A DNA stretch of 64,000 nucleotides from Rhodococcus rhodnii (GTDB lineage: Bacteria > Actinomycetota > Actinomycetes > Mycobacteriales > Pseudonocardiaceae): positions 25,294-89,293 of the forward strand of contig JOAA01000039.1 in assembly GCA_000720375.1 (NCBI GenBank), written 5' to 3'. Below the pieces are notes generated by a model. The model did not search any database. It had not been told where the DNA came from and saw only the letters and a list, made by a program, of their open reading frames with translations. This document shows positions 43,987 to 52,837 of this stretch, piece after piece (the stretch's first letter is position 1; every line of letters begins with the position of its first letter). Made by a program: the position numbers and the translations under genes.

Positions 43987-45153
43987 ATGTTCGGCATACC
44001 CGGAAGATGGACCGCGCGGGGCGGCGGCGCACTGTTGCTGGGCACGACGTTGCTCGCGGTAGGCCTCATCTGGCGCTACCCAGGCGTGATCGCATTCGGC
44101 AGTGGACTGGTCCTGCTCGCGGTGGCGGGCTTGGTCTCCGTAGTCGTCCCCGCGCCGATCACGTTCGAACGAAAAGTATCGCCGACCGAAGTACACAGGT
44201 ACGGCGACTGCACGGCGACACTGCGGGTCCGGCACACCGGTCGCCTCTGGCGAATCACACTGGACGCTTTCGACTTCCTCGACGGCAGAGCACTTCCGGT
44301 CCAAGCCACCAGACTGGGCCCTGGTGAGACGAACGAGTTGTCGTACGCGATTCCGACGACACGCCGGGGCGTGCACGTCGTCGGCCGCCTCATCCTGCAC
44401 CGGCAAGGGCTTGCCGGGCTAGCACGGCGAACGCTTTCCCTTGGCGACACCGTGGAAGTACGCGTGCTGCCACGGACGCTGGCCGTGCACGGCATGCCCG
44501 CCGGTGTACGCCGCAGCCATATCGGCGCGGTCGAACGAGTCGAGCACGGCGGGACCGACCTCGTGGGGCTTCGCGAATACATGCCAGGGGACGACCTGCG
44601 GCGACTGCACTGGGCGACCAGCGCCCGGACCGGCACCTTGATGATCCGGGAGGACGCCGACCCGGCCCGGCCGCAGCTGACGATTCTGTTGGACGACCGG
44701 GAGTCCAGCTACCGCAACGTCGACGTCGACTTCGAGGACGCGATCGAGGTAGCCGCGTCGCTGGCGATGGCGGCTATCCAGGCGGGCCATCCGGTGAATC
44801 TGCGGACGGTCTGCGGATCACTGACCGTCGACGTTCCCGACACGAGCAACGCCCAGGACGCGGAGGCGATGACGACCCTGTTCGCTTCCCTCGCGGATCT
44901 CGCTGCCACGTCCGAACGCCACGAGCCGGAGCCGTTGCCGCCGCACAGCCGAGATGTGATCGCGGTCGTGAGTGCGTCCGTGGCCGACGTCGCTCCATTG
45001 CTACTTGTGGCGTCCGAGGCCGCCGTCGGCGTCGCCCTGCTGGTCGACTTGCAGTGCACCGGACAGGTTGACGCGGCCGGCAACGTACTTGTGTTGCGTG
45101 GTCCGCGTGCCGAGGAGCTGCTTTCCTTGTGGGATCGGGCGGTCGCTCGATGA
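43987..45153 (+). CDS. DUF58 (VWA-like) protein
   Basis: 388 residues. Two N-terminal membrane helices (about 12-56) are followed by a beta-rich segment and the DUF58 signature GTDLVGLREYMPGDDLRRLHW at about 188-210. A VWA-like fold with a partial metal-site DDRESSY follows. It is the usual MoxR partner. Its stop overlaps the start of the transglutaminase-like gene (ATGA). Confidence 0.9.
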   Translation: MFGIPGRWTARGGGALLLGTTLLAVGLIWRYPGVIAFGSGLVLLAVAGLVSVVVPAPITFERKVSPTEVHRYGDCTATLRVRHTGRLWRITLDAFDFLDGRALPVQATRLGPGETNELSYAIPTTRRGVHVVGRLILHRQGLAGLARRTLSLGDTVEVRVLPRTLAVHGMPAGVRRSHIGAVERVEHGGTDLVGLREYMPGDDLRRLHWATSARTGTLMIREDADPARPQLTILLDDRESSYRNVDVDFEDAIEVAASLAMAAIQAGHPVNLRTVCGSLTVDVPDTSNAQDAEAMTTLFASLADLAATSERHEPEPLPPHSRDVIAVVSASVADVAPLLLVASEAAVGVALLVDLQCTGQVDAAGNVLVLRGPRAEELLSLWDRAVAR

Positions 45154-47240
45154 TCAGCCGGATTGCCTGGGCAGTGCTCGTGGTCGGGCTCGGATCCTTC
45201 CACCTGTCGCAAGCGTGGGCGGGTTGGCAGGCGGCCCTCGTGATCATCCTTGCCGCGGTCGTCCCGATCGGACTGGTAGCGCTCGGCGAACGCTTGAAGG
45301 TCAAGCCTGGTGCCGTTGTCGCTGTGCTAGCGGCAGCCGTGACACTCGGCACGTACCTGCTGACGACAGCAGCCGACACCGGGTTCGTGACCACCTTGCG
45401 CGACGCCGTGCCCAGACTGCTCACCGCACCGCGACCGGCGCCACCAATCTTGGAAATGGTGCTGCCAGGCGCTTTGCTCGCGGCGGTCCTGGGGCTGGTA
45501 GTCGCGGCGCGGATCGTTCGTGAGGGCCGTTCGCTGGTGGCTCCACCCGCGGCTGCCGCCGTGATGTACGTCGCCGCGGCGCTGCTCACCGATGGCAGCT
45601 CGGACCGATACGGCTTGCTGGCCGTGGGATTGCTGGTGCTGACGGTCGCTGGCTGGCTGTTGCTTGACCGCCCCGCCGGACGTCGGCAAGTCGCTCTTGG
45701 CTCCGCTGTCACCGCATTGGCGGTGTGCGGGTGCGTTGCGCTGGTCGCCGCGGTTGTACCCCTGGCTGGCGCGTTCGAGCCGCGCAGGCTGGTCAATCCG
45801 CCGTCGCAGCGGCTGTCGGAACCGAGTCCTCTGCCCAGACTGGCGGCTTGGGCGCTCCAAGGCGATGTCGAGCTGATGCGTGTACAGGGCGAGCCTCGGC
45901 CGATGCGCCTCGTGGCCTTGTCGGACTTCACCGGCGCGTACTGGCGCACCACAGCCGTGTACCGGCCGCTCGGCGCGAACGAGCAGGCCGCTCTGCCACC
46001 GGGTGACCGCAGGGTGAGTTCGACACTGAACGTCCTTGTGTCCGGTTTGGACGGTCCATGGCTGCCGACCGCGGGAGAACCCACGAGCGTGTCGCTCGCC
46101 GACATCGCGGTGGATCCGAACTCTGGATCCACTGTGGTCACTGGTGGTCTGCGTGCCGGGATGCGTTACCAGATCACCTGCGACGGAGACGATACGGCCT
46201 CGGACGACATCGCGACAGCGACCACCGCGGATGGACCGGCCGCCGAGCCGTACCTGTCGACTCCGTCTTTGCCTTGGCAGCTGGAAGAATACGCCCGGCA
46301 AGCCACCCATACCGCCAGCACGGCGTACGAGCAGGCAGTCGCACTGGAGCACGCGGTCCGCTCTGGACGGAAGCTCGACCCGAGCGCACCGACCGGCTCG
46401 TCGTACGCGCGGTTGACCACCTTCCTGCTCGGTGGCCCGAACGAACTCGGCGCACAAGCAGGCACCGCCGAACAGTTCGCGGCCGCGTTCGCCGTGTTGG
46501 CGCGCGCGGTGCGGTTGCCGACGCGGGTTGTCGTGGGTTTCCATCCCGGCGACCGCGCCGCGGACGGGACGTTCACAGTACGCGGCAGGCATGCGACCGC
46601 CTGGCCGGAAATCTACTTCGATGGCTGGGGCTGGCAGCGTTTCCAGCCAGCACCGGTGAATGACGGCACCGGCTCCGCTGTGGACCCGATCAGACAAAAG
46701 GTGCTCACCCAGTTGGCCGAACGTTCAACCGCCACGATCACCCCTGTCCCCGCTCAGTCGGCACCACGCCCCGAGCCGACCGCACCGGCCGCGCCCCAGG
46801 CAGTCCCACCAGGACCGCAGGCACCCCGCGATCTCGGCCTGGTCTTCGCGCTCATCGTCGGGATCGTGGCGTTGCCGTTGCTGGCAGTGGCAGGCGCCCG
46901 GACCGTCCGGCGGGCCGGTCACCGTCGTGCCGGTCCCTTTGGCGCGTGGGCTGAAGTGCTTGACCTGCTGATATTGTTGCGCAGACCGACACAGCGGTGG
47001 CAGGCCGCACCGGATATCGCCGCCGCCCTGGCGGCCCTGCTCCCACCAGGCGAAGCCCGTGACGGCGTGATACGCCTCGCCGCGGCGGCGGATCGCGCGG
47101 CGTTCAGCCCGGCGCCGCCACGTCAGGACAGCCAGTGCTGGCAGGACGTTCGCATGACGCGCAGGGCGATCCGGAACATCGTGCCGTGGCACCGCCGTCT
47201 ACTGTGGCTGGTCGACCCCCGGCCGCTGCGCCGCCGCTAG
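45150..47240 (+). CDS. Transglutaminase-like membrane protein, probably inactive
   Basis: A 696-residue protein. Five or six membrane helices lie in the first ~230 residues, then an external transglutaminase-like domain at about 370-515, and a last helix (VFALIVGIVALPLLAVAGA) near 575. In the core the nucleophile position reads AGTAEQFAAAF, where active members have Cys before EQF. The histidine segment is GRHATAWPEIYFDGWGWQ, and the third site reads FQPAP instead of (F/E)xDPTP. The cysteine and aspartate therefore appear to be lost. It forms the MoxR-DUF58-transglutaminase trio that accompanies the secretion genes. A structural or binding role is inferred. Confidence 0.85.
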   Translation: MISRIAWAVLVVGLGSFHLSQAWAGWQAALVIILAAVVPIGLVALGERLKVKPGAVVAVLAAAVTLGTYLLTTAADTGFVTTLRDAVPRLLTAPRPAPPILEMVLPGALLAAVLGLVVAARIVREGRSLVAPPAAAAVMYVAAALLTDGSSDRYGLLAVGLLVLTVAGWLLLDRPAGRRQVALGSAVTALAVCGCVALVAAVVPLAGAFEPRRLVNPPSQRLSEPSPLPRLAAWALQGDVELMRVQGEPRPMRLVALSDFTGAYWRTTAVYRPLGANEQAALPPGDRRVSSTLNVLVSGLDGPWLPTAGEPTSVSLADIAVDPNSGSTVVTGGLRAGMRYQITCDGDDTASDDIATATTADGPAAEPYLSTPSLPWQLEEYARQATHTASTAYEQAVALEHAVRSGRKLDPSAPTGSSYARLTTFLLGGPNELGAQAGTAEQFAAAFAVLARAVRLPTRVVVGFHPGDRAADGTFTVRGRHATAWPEIYFDGWGWQRFQPAPVNDGTGSAVDPIRQKVLTQLAERSTATITPVPAQSAPRPEPTAPAAPQAVPPGPQAPRDLGLVFALIVGIVALPLLAVAGARTVRRAGHRRAGPFGAWAEVLDLLILLRRPTQRWQAAPDIAAALAALLPPGEARDGVIRLAAAADRAAFSPAPPRQDSQCWQDVRMTRRAIRNIVPWHRRLLWLVDPRPLRRR

Positions 47241-47249
47241 GTTGCGGGG

Positions 47250-48812
47250 CTAGCGCCGTATACCGGTGCACCTCTCCGGCGAGGCGCCGCGCCTGGCGCT
47301 GTCGACGATGGCGATCACTTGGAAGCAGTACTGGGACGCGGCCGGGTCGAGACCCTCCACGGTGAACGACGTCGTACCCTTCGGTATCTGGGCGACGACG
47401 TCATTCTTGTTGCCGGCCCGGCGGGTCAGGACGAATGTCGCACGTCCCTCACTCGGGTCAGTCCACCGCACTACCGCGCTGGTGGACCGATCCTCCAGAG
47501 TGATGATGGTGGCGGCCAGCTTGGGATCGCTCACATCCACGTTCAGCCCGCTCTGCGGCGGAAGCTCGCTGGTGTATGTCGGAACAGCCCATCCACCCGT
47601 GGGTCGCTGTTCGCCTGATGGCTGCTCCGGCGCGCCACGTAGCATGGCCATCACCACACCGGCCACGGTCCCGACGGCGATCGCGGTCAGGCCCACGACG
47701 GCGATCCTGCGCCACGGCGAACGCCTGGCAGGAGGCTCCTCGACCGGTGGTTCGGGTCGCGGTGCCGTCCCGGTGGTGTCCACGTCGGCAGGCAGGGGCG
47801 GCGATTCGTTCTCCAAGTGGGCCAACGCGGACGTGGCGATCGGCACCGCCGGTGCCGGCGCGGAAGCGCCTTGCTGCTGCGGCTTGGGCGCTTCGGACGC
47901 GGTGACCACCGCCTTGGTGACGACCTTGGTACCGGCGAGCCGGGCGGCGATCCGGCTTGTTCCTCGCCGGGGTGGGGCCCATGGGTCATCGCTCAACCGG
48001 ACCGCGGCCAGCGCGGCGCGAACCGAAGCGGCGTCGGGGAATCGGTCCGAGCGTTGCTTGGCCAGGCATCGCGTCACGATGTCGGCCAGCTCAATCGGAA
48101 CGTCCATTCTGGACAATGGGCGGGGTGGGTCGCTGCGGACCCGGCGCAGATAGGACAACGCGCTGTCAGAGTCCGGGTCCTCGACGGCGAACGGCGGCCT
48201 GCCGTCGAGCAAGGTGTACAGCGTCGAACCCAGCGAATAGATGTCGTCGGTCACGGTCGGCGTCTCACCGTCGAGAATCTGTGGTGCGGCGTGCCGATAG
48301 CTGAACCGCTCGAGCGACACCGAATGCCCGGCGTCGATCCCGCGCGCCAGCCCGAAATCGGCCAGCACGTATGACGTGGGAAGGACAAGGATGTTCTGTG
48401 GCTTCACATCCCGGTGCAGTACGCCCTGGCCGTGCGCGAACGCCAGGGCATCGGCCATCACCCGGCCCACTTCGATCACATCTTCGATCGGAAACGCGCC
48501 GTGTTCCTGCAGCCGGTCGTGCAACGAGCCGCGGTCGTAGTACTCCATCACCAGACACGGCCTGCCTGACGCAACTGTGCCGGTGTCGATCACAGTGACG
48601 ATGTTGGGGTGCTGGCGCCCCAACCCCACGGTGATCTCCAGTTCCCGCCGGAACCGCGCGACAGTGGCCGGATCCTCGTCCAGCGCCAAGACCTTGACCG
48701 CGACATCCCGCCCCAGCCCGTCCTGCCGGGCACGGTACACCACGCTGTCGCCGCCTCTGGCCACTTCAACGAATCCGCTGTACCCCGGCAGGGCAACCTC
48801 TTCTGGCGCCAT
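47250..48812 (-). CDS. Ser/Thr protein kinase with extracellular FN3-like domain
   Basis: About 520 residues. The kinase domain (10-275) has VAVK with Lys40, catalytic loop HRDVKPQN (133-140) and DFG (152-154). A Pro/Ala linker leads to a membrane helix (about 373-395, IAVVGLTAIAVGTVAGVVMAM), then an extracellular FN3-like domain. ATG 48812 places the kinase at the N-terminus; upstream in-frame starts at 48872 and 48914 would add unconserved residues. It converges on the secretion operon and is the likely source of phosphothreonine for its FHA domains. Confidence 0.88.
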   Translation of the reverse strand: MAPEEVALPGYSGFVEVARGGDSVVYRARQDGLGRDVAVKVLALDEDPATVARFRRELEITVGLGRQHPNIVTVIDTGTVASGRPCLVMEYYDRGSLHDRLQEHGAFPIEDVIEVGRVMADALAFAHGQGVLHRDVKPQNILVLPTSYVLADFGLARGIDAGHSVSLERFSYRHAAPQILDGETPTVTDDIYSLGSTLYTLLDGRPPFAVEDPDSDSALSYLRRVRSDPPRPLSRMDVPIELADIVTRCLAKQRSDRFPDAASVRAALAAVRLSDDPWAPPRRGTSRIAARLAGTKVVTKAVVTASEAPKPQQQGASAPAPAVPIATSALAHLENESPPLPADVDTTGTAPRPEPPVEEPPARRSPWRRIAVVGLTAIAVGTVAGVVMAMLRGAPEQPSGEQRPTGGWAVPTYTSELPPQSGLNVDVSDPKLAATIITLEDRSTSAVVRWTDPSEGRATFVLTRRAGNKNDVVAQIPKGTTSFTVEGLDPAASQYCFQVIAIVDSARRGASPERCTGIRR

Positions 48813-49177
48813 ATGTCCCAGTACCTCCACCCTTGGAGCCCCATCCTCCCACAGTGGGTGCCTGGTCATCATCGGTAGAAAGGCCGTCAACTTCCGGTTT
48901 CCGCTCGTCCGCAAAGCGACTACCTCGGCCCGTGCGGGCGATCGGCACCGTTTCGCCGAAGCCGCCGACGTCCGGGCCTACGTGGACCCCGCCGGCGACC
49001 AGCACACCACAGTCACCCAACCCACGACTGGTCAGAGTTCACCCACGCCGACGTGCTCCCACCTACACGTCGTGAACTGCGAGCAAGTCCAGGCATCACC
49101 GGACAGACTCGCCGACAACCGCCAACTCAAAACTGGAGACCACAAGCCCGTCTTACCTGACAATCGGTTGCGCATCA
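48813..49177. other. Gene-free stretch upstream of the kinase
   Basis: 365 bases between the kinase start and the small ORF at 49178. An open rightward frame crosses it but shows no family features and overlaps the kinase in antisense. It presumably carries the kinase promoter. Confidence 0.35.
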
Positions 49178-49432
49178 TCAAACGCCGCCGCAGCACCACT
49201 CGTTGAGCCGCGCGGCAGGGAAGGCGTCGTGGTAGTCGGCGATTTGCCAGGGCACCATGCGACGCCACAGCAGCCAGGTTCGCCACGGGGACAGCAGCCA
49301 TCGTCCGATCGGAATCCGGTCCCGGACTATCCCTGCGGCAAGGCCGGCACGTCGCAACAGGACTGATCTGCCTGCTTCGACCATGGCCAGCAGCATGACC
49401 GGGGCGGCGGCGTACATCCGGTCTCGGGTCAT
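49178..49432 (-). CDS. Hypothetical 84-aa protein coupled to integrase remnant
   Basis: The ATG (49432) overlaps the stop of the integrase fragment as ATGA. The sequence has MTRDRMYAAAPVMLLAMVEAGRS, a hydrophobic patch, and several Trp residues (RWLLSPWRTWLLWRRMVPWQ). No family is recognised. The arrangement recalls accessory genes that follow integrases in actinobacterial integrative elements. Confidence 0.5.
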   Translation of the reverse strand: MTRDRMYAAAPVMLLAMVEAGRSVLLRRAGLAAGIVRDRIPIGRWLLSPWRTWLLWRRMVPWQIADYHDAFPAARLNEWCCGGV

Positions 49433-49749
49433 GGTTGCCTGCCCAGCGGGTGTGGTTCGCCGGTGAGCGCGGCGCGGGCGGTGGCGACTTCTTCGAGCGT
49501 GGCGCGCACGTAAGTCGTTGTGGTGCCGGTGTCGCTGGTGTTCTCGGCGTGTCGGGCGAAGGCGTAGCCGAAGTTCCGCTCGACCCAGGTGAGGGTGGTG
49601 TGCCGCAGCCAGTGCGTGGAGATTTGCTGGGTGGCGACCCAGGGCAGGTGTTTGCCGATCCGGACCCAGAGATAGTCATACCGTCGTGTCGTGATGGGTT
49701 TGCCGTTGCGGTACCGCAGCAACTGGCCGAAACAACCGTCTACATGGAA
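49429..49749 (-). pseudogene. Tyrosine recombinase, C-terminal remnant
   Basis: About 106 residues in frame with a stop just upstream, so the N-terminal part is missing. It contains the catalytic box HWLRHTTLTWVERNFG with the conserved HxxR, and GTTTTYVRATLEEVA with the probable nucleophilic tyrosine. LLRYRNGKPITTRRYDYLW precedes. It is the complementary half of the recombinase type seen as an N-terminal remnant at 32032, but on the opposite strand 17 kb away. Together they flank the secretion locus. Confidence 0.75.
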
Positions 49750-50106
49750 TCAACATGTGTCTTCCGCCGGGACAAGAGGAGGACACACTGTGTCTCAGTG
49801 GCCGAATCGCTTTACCCTAGCGTTCGGACAAGGGCGACCACGCGGTCACGCCCCACCAGGTGAAGTCGCGGTTGAGTTTGCCCTGCGATGACGCCGAGCG
49901 CCCGCCGTGCGGTGGCAAAGCTGGAGCAGACACCGCTCGCAGCTGGTCCTGCCGATGATGCCGGGGATGCCCGAGCGTTCCTCACCCATCGGATGATCCA
50001 CCGGAAGCTCGGCGTTTTGCGGGCGCCACCCGGCCGAGACGCACACTCGCCCGACACCGCCACCGATGCGGCCGGGGCGGGTGACTGCTTTGCGCACGCA
50101 ACGCCC
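49750..50106. other. Region without a confident gene
   Basis: About 357 bases. A 33-codon frame begins at GTG 49790 behind a GAGGAGG site (SQWPNRFTLAFGQGR...). Its stop overlaps an ATG at 49888 (ATGA), which opens a longer frame antisense to the hydrolase. The translations match nothing I recognise; they may be decayed element sequence. Confidence 0.3.
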
Positions 50107-50871
50107 TCACCGCCGCAGGAAGTCGTGGATCGCCTTCTCAAGCTCGTCGGGGTTCTCGAGCTGCGGCAAGTGGCCGGTCTTGGTCAGGAGCAGGAACTTC
50201 GCCGTGGGAATGGCCTTGGCGTAGGCGCGCCCGTAGTCCGGGGTGGCGATGCGGTCGCTGTCGCCCCAGACGACCAGTGCCGGCACCGTGATCCCGGCCA
50301 GGCGAGCACGCAGGGTCGGGTCCGCCATGGCCGGGTCGCCCGCATACACCGACAGGGTGGCGCGATTCCCGGCCATCTCCTGTTTGGCCGCGGCCGGCAG
50401 GGCCGCCTGGTCGACGGCGAAGCGGGCGGGGTCGTGATAGCTCAGCTCGGCGACTTGCGGGAGCGTGAGGCTGAAGAAGTCGGCGATCGGGTGGCCGGGC
50501 ACCTGGATGCCGACGGCGTCGACAAGAATCACGCCCGCGATCCGCGGCGAGCGGGCAACCGCCATCTCGGCGGCGATCCAGCCGCCGATCGAGTTGCCGA
50601 TCACGGTGACCTCGCGCAGGTCCAGGTCGTCGAGAAGTCCGATGTAGACATCGGCGATCGCGCGGATGGTGGTCAGCGACTCGTGTCGCGGAGTGCCGCC
50701 GAAGCCAGGATGGGTGGGGACGAGCACCCGGGTCTCATCGCTCGCGAGGCGTTCGGCGAAGCCGCTGACGGACGCGGGGCCCGCGCCGCCGTGCAGCAGG
50801 AGCACCGGGTGACCCGCACCCTGGTCGGTGAGCAGGATGTCGTTCTGGCCAATGTGGACGGTGTTGTTCAC
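50107..50871 (-). CDS. Alpha/beta hydrolase
   Basis: 254 residues. The oxyanion segment is LLLHGGAGP, the nucleophile elbow VIGNSIGGW has Ser94, the acid is probably in VVWGDSDRIATPDYG and the histidine is in TKTGHLPQLENPDEL. It is a general esterase/C-C hydrolase type. The GTG start overlaps the MFS stop (GTGA), so both are one leftward unit under the divergent MarR gene. Confidence 0.88.
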   Translation of the reverse strand: MNNTVHIGQNDILLTDQGAGHPVLLLHGGAGPASVSGFAERLASDETRVLVPTHPGFGGTPRHESLTTIRAIADVYIGLLDDLDLREVTVIGNSIGGWIAAEMAVARSPRIAGVILVDAVGIQVPGHPIADFFSLTLPQVAELSYHDPARFAVDQAALPAAAKQEMAGNRATLSVYAGDPAMADPTLRARLAGITVPALVVWGDSDRIATPDYGRAYAKAIPTAKFLLLTKTGHLPQLENPDELEKAIHDFLRR

Positions 50872-52223
50872 GGGGAGGTTCCCTTCGTTGTGGTCAGCCG
50901 GTGGACGGCGACCGCGGTGAGGATGAAGGCCGCTGCGAGTGCCGCGGCGCAGAGGTGGATGACGGTGATGTGGTCGTCTCCTGCGTGCAGGCGCGCGGCG
51001 AGGACGCTGCCGAGCACGGCCGGCCCGAGCGCGGCGCCGAGCTGGCGCATGGCGTTGTTCGCGGCACCCGCCATGCCGGCGAGCGGACCCGGCACCGACC
51101 GCAGCGCGACGGCGGAGGCGGTCGCCATCACCAGGCCCGCGCCGAGCCCGACCAGCGCCAGCCGCCAGGCGTAGCCGGTCAGGCCCGTGCCCGCGGTGAC
51201 GGACAGGAGGGTGGCGGTGCCCGCTCCGGCGATGCAAAGGCCGCTCACCAGCACTGCCTGTGCGCCGTACCGCGCGGCCAGTCTGCTCGCGGCGATACTG
51301 GCCATCGCGTTGCCGAGGAACATGACCCCGAGCCGGACGGCGATGCCGAGGTCGTCGACGTGCTGGTAGGCGAACAGCAGGCTCAGCACGAACAGCGAGC
51401 CGCTGATCGCCATCAGCACGACCATGGCGGCCAGTCCCGCGGCGGTGAAACCGCCGGAGCGGAACAGGTCCAGCCGCAGCAACGGCGACGCGGCCCTTGA
51501 CTCGACGACGACGAACGCCACCAGCGCGGCAGCCGCCGCCACCAGGATGATGATCGTCCAGGGGTCGACCCAGCCCGCGTTGCCACCGTTGATGATGCCG
51601 CACGTCAGCAGCACAATGCCGAGGGCGCCGGTGACCTGGCCCGGCAGGTCGGACCCGCGTCCCTCTGGTGCGGCGGCCTCCGCGGACGGCAACGCGGCGA
51701 CTGCCACGGCCAGCACGACGATCGGCACGAAGACGGCCCGCCAGCCCGCCGGCGCCATCAGCGCGGCGAGAAACGGCCCGAGCCCGAGACCACCGACGAC
51801 GGCCGCGGCCCAGAGCGACACGGCACGGTCACGGGCGGGTGCTGTCGCGGCGATCAGTCCGAGCGACGCGGACATGACGGCCCCGCCGCCGACCCCGGCG
51901 ACGGCTTGCCCGATCCAGAGCGCGGGCACCGACCCTCCGGCGAACGCAAGAATCCCGCCGACGGCGGTGAGCCCGAGGCCCACCCGGGTCACCCGACGGT
52001 GTCCATGCAGGTCGGCGAGCACGCCGGCGCAGAGCACCGTGGCGGCGAGCGCCACCGCGAAGGCGTCCGACACCCACTGCAGCCGCACGGTCGTGGCGCC
52101 CGTGTCAGCCGCGATGGCGCCGAGCAGGGCGTTCGCGGCAGAGAACGGGAGGTAGGCGACCAGCATCGCCGCACACGCGAACACAACGGTGCGCGCCGGG
52201 CGACTGGGAGCTCGTGTGGTCAT
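50868..52223 (-). CDS. MFS drug exporter (DHA2-like)
   Basis: 451 residues, 12 to 14 hydrophobic helices. Typical elements are LQWVSDAFAVALAATVL, GVLADLHGHRRVTRVG (loop 2-3) and WIGQAVAGVGGGAVMSASLGLI (motif C-like). It should export a small molecule by proton antiport. It is divergent from the MarR gene across a 67-base, AT-rich intergenic region with a palindrome. Proximity to the phenazine operon makes the phenazine a possible substrate or inducer. Confidence 0.85.
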   Translation of the reverse strand: MTTRAPSRPARTVVFACAAMLVAYLPFSAANALLGAIAADTGATTVRLQWVSDAFAVALAATVLCAGVLADLHGHRRVTRVGLGLTAVGGILAFAGGSVPALWIGQAVAGVGGGAVMSASLGLIAATAPARDRAVSLWAAAVVGGLGLGPFLAALMAPAGWRAVFVPIVVLAVAVAALPSAEAAAPEGRGSDLPGQVTGALGIVLLTCGIINGGNAGWVDPWTIIILVAAAAALVAFVVVESRAASPLLRLDLFRSGGFTAAGLAAMVVLMAISGSLFVLSLLFAYQHVDDLGIAVRLGVMFLGNAMASIAASRLAARYGAQAVLVSGLCIAGAGTATLLSVTAGTGLTGYAWRLALVGLGAGLVMATASAVALRSVPGPLAGMAGAANNAMRQLGAALGPAVLGSVLAARLHAGDDHITVIHLCAAALAAAFILTAVAVHRLTTTKGTSP

Positions 52224-52261
52224 GCCGAGAACGCTAACTCAACATATTTATATAAGCAACA

Positions 52262-52281
52262 TTATCTCAGGAACCTGATAA
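52262..52281. promoter_or_regulatory. Candidate MarR operator
   Basis: In the AT-rich gap between the MFS and MarR genes the arms TTATC and GATAA flank a core AGG-AA-CCT, giving a near-perfect 20-base palindrome with a two-base bulge. It lies 10 bases before the MarR ATG and 39 bases before the MFS ATG. MarR repressors normally bind such sites between divergent genes. Confidence 0.5.
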
Positions 52282-52290
52282 ACTGACGGC

Positions 52291-52695
52291 ATGACGACGC
52301 TGCAGGAGACCGGTTTGGCCGTGAAGCGCCTCCAGTGGCGCCACCACCGCACGGCGAACGAGCGCCTGGCCGCGCTGGGCGTGTCCCTCGCACAGTGGGA
52401 CGTGCTGCGCCACCTCAGCCGGCAGCCGGACGCATCCCTGCACACGCTGGCCGAACTGACCTTCCAGACCGACCAGGCCATGGGCACCCTGGCCACTCGG
52501 ATGATCCAGCGCGGCCTCATCGAACGCGTGCCCGGCCCTGGCCGGGCCGTCCGCCACCGGCTCACTCCCCACGGCGAGGACGTCCGCGCGAAGGGCGCGG
52601 AGATCATGGACAGCGTCCTGTCGGAGTCACTGGGCACACTGACTCCTGCCGAACTGGCCGAACTGCACCGACTGCTGCTGCGCGCCAACCCCTGA
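52291..52695 (+). CDS. MarR-family transcriptional regulator
   Basis: 134 residues with a winged helix. The recognition region is TLAELTFQTDQAMGTLATRM and the wing is GLIERVPGPGRAVRHRLTPHGE. The N-terminal part ALGVSLAQWDVLRHLSRQP is typical of the family. It probably represses the divergent MFS-hydrolase pair and responds to a phenolic or redox-active ligand. The start is the first ATG after the palindrome. Confidence 0.92.
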   Translation: MTTLQETGLAVKRLQWRHHRTANERLAALGVSLAQWDVLRHLSRQPDASLHTLAELTFQTDQAMGTLATRMIQRGLIERVPGPGRAVRHRLTPHGEDVRAKGAEIMDSVLSESLGTLTPAELAELHRLLLRANP

Positions 52696-52837
52696 CACGC
52701 CCGCCGATCCTGTCCTTCCACCACCGTGGAAGCGCGGCATCGGGTGCAGGGTTCAATCGGACAATCCGCCGCCACAGGCCAACGAATAGCCGCAGACACG
52801 ATGGGCGGGCTTGTTCTGAGGCCGGTGGGGCGGCGAG

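Noticed and set aside
48577..49206. 209-codon plus-strand frame
   Set aside because: Overlaps the Ser/Thr kinase in antisense and has no recognisable domain.
49888..51174. 428-codon plus-strand frame starting with ATGA overlap
   Set aside because: It runs antisense through the hydrolase and MFS genes; only its first ~70 codons are outside them and they match nothing.
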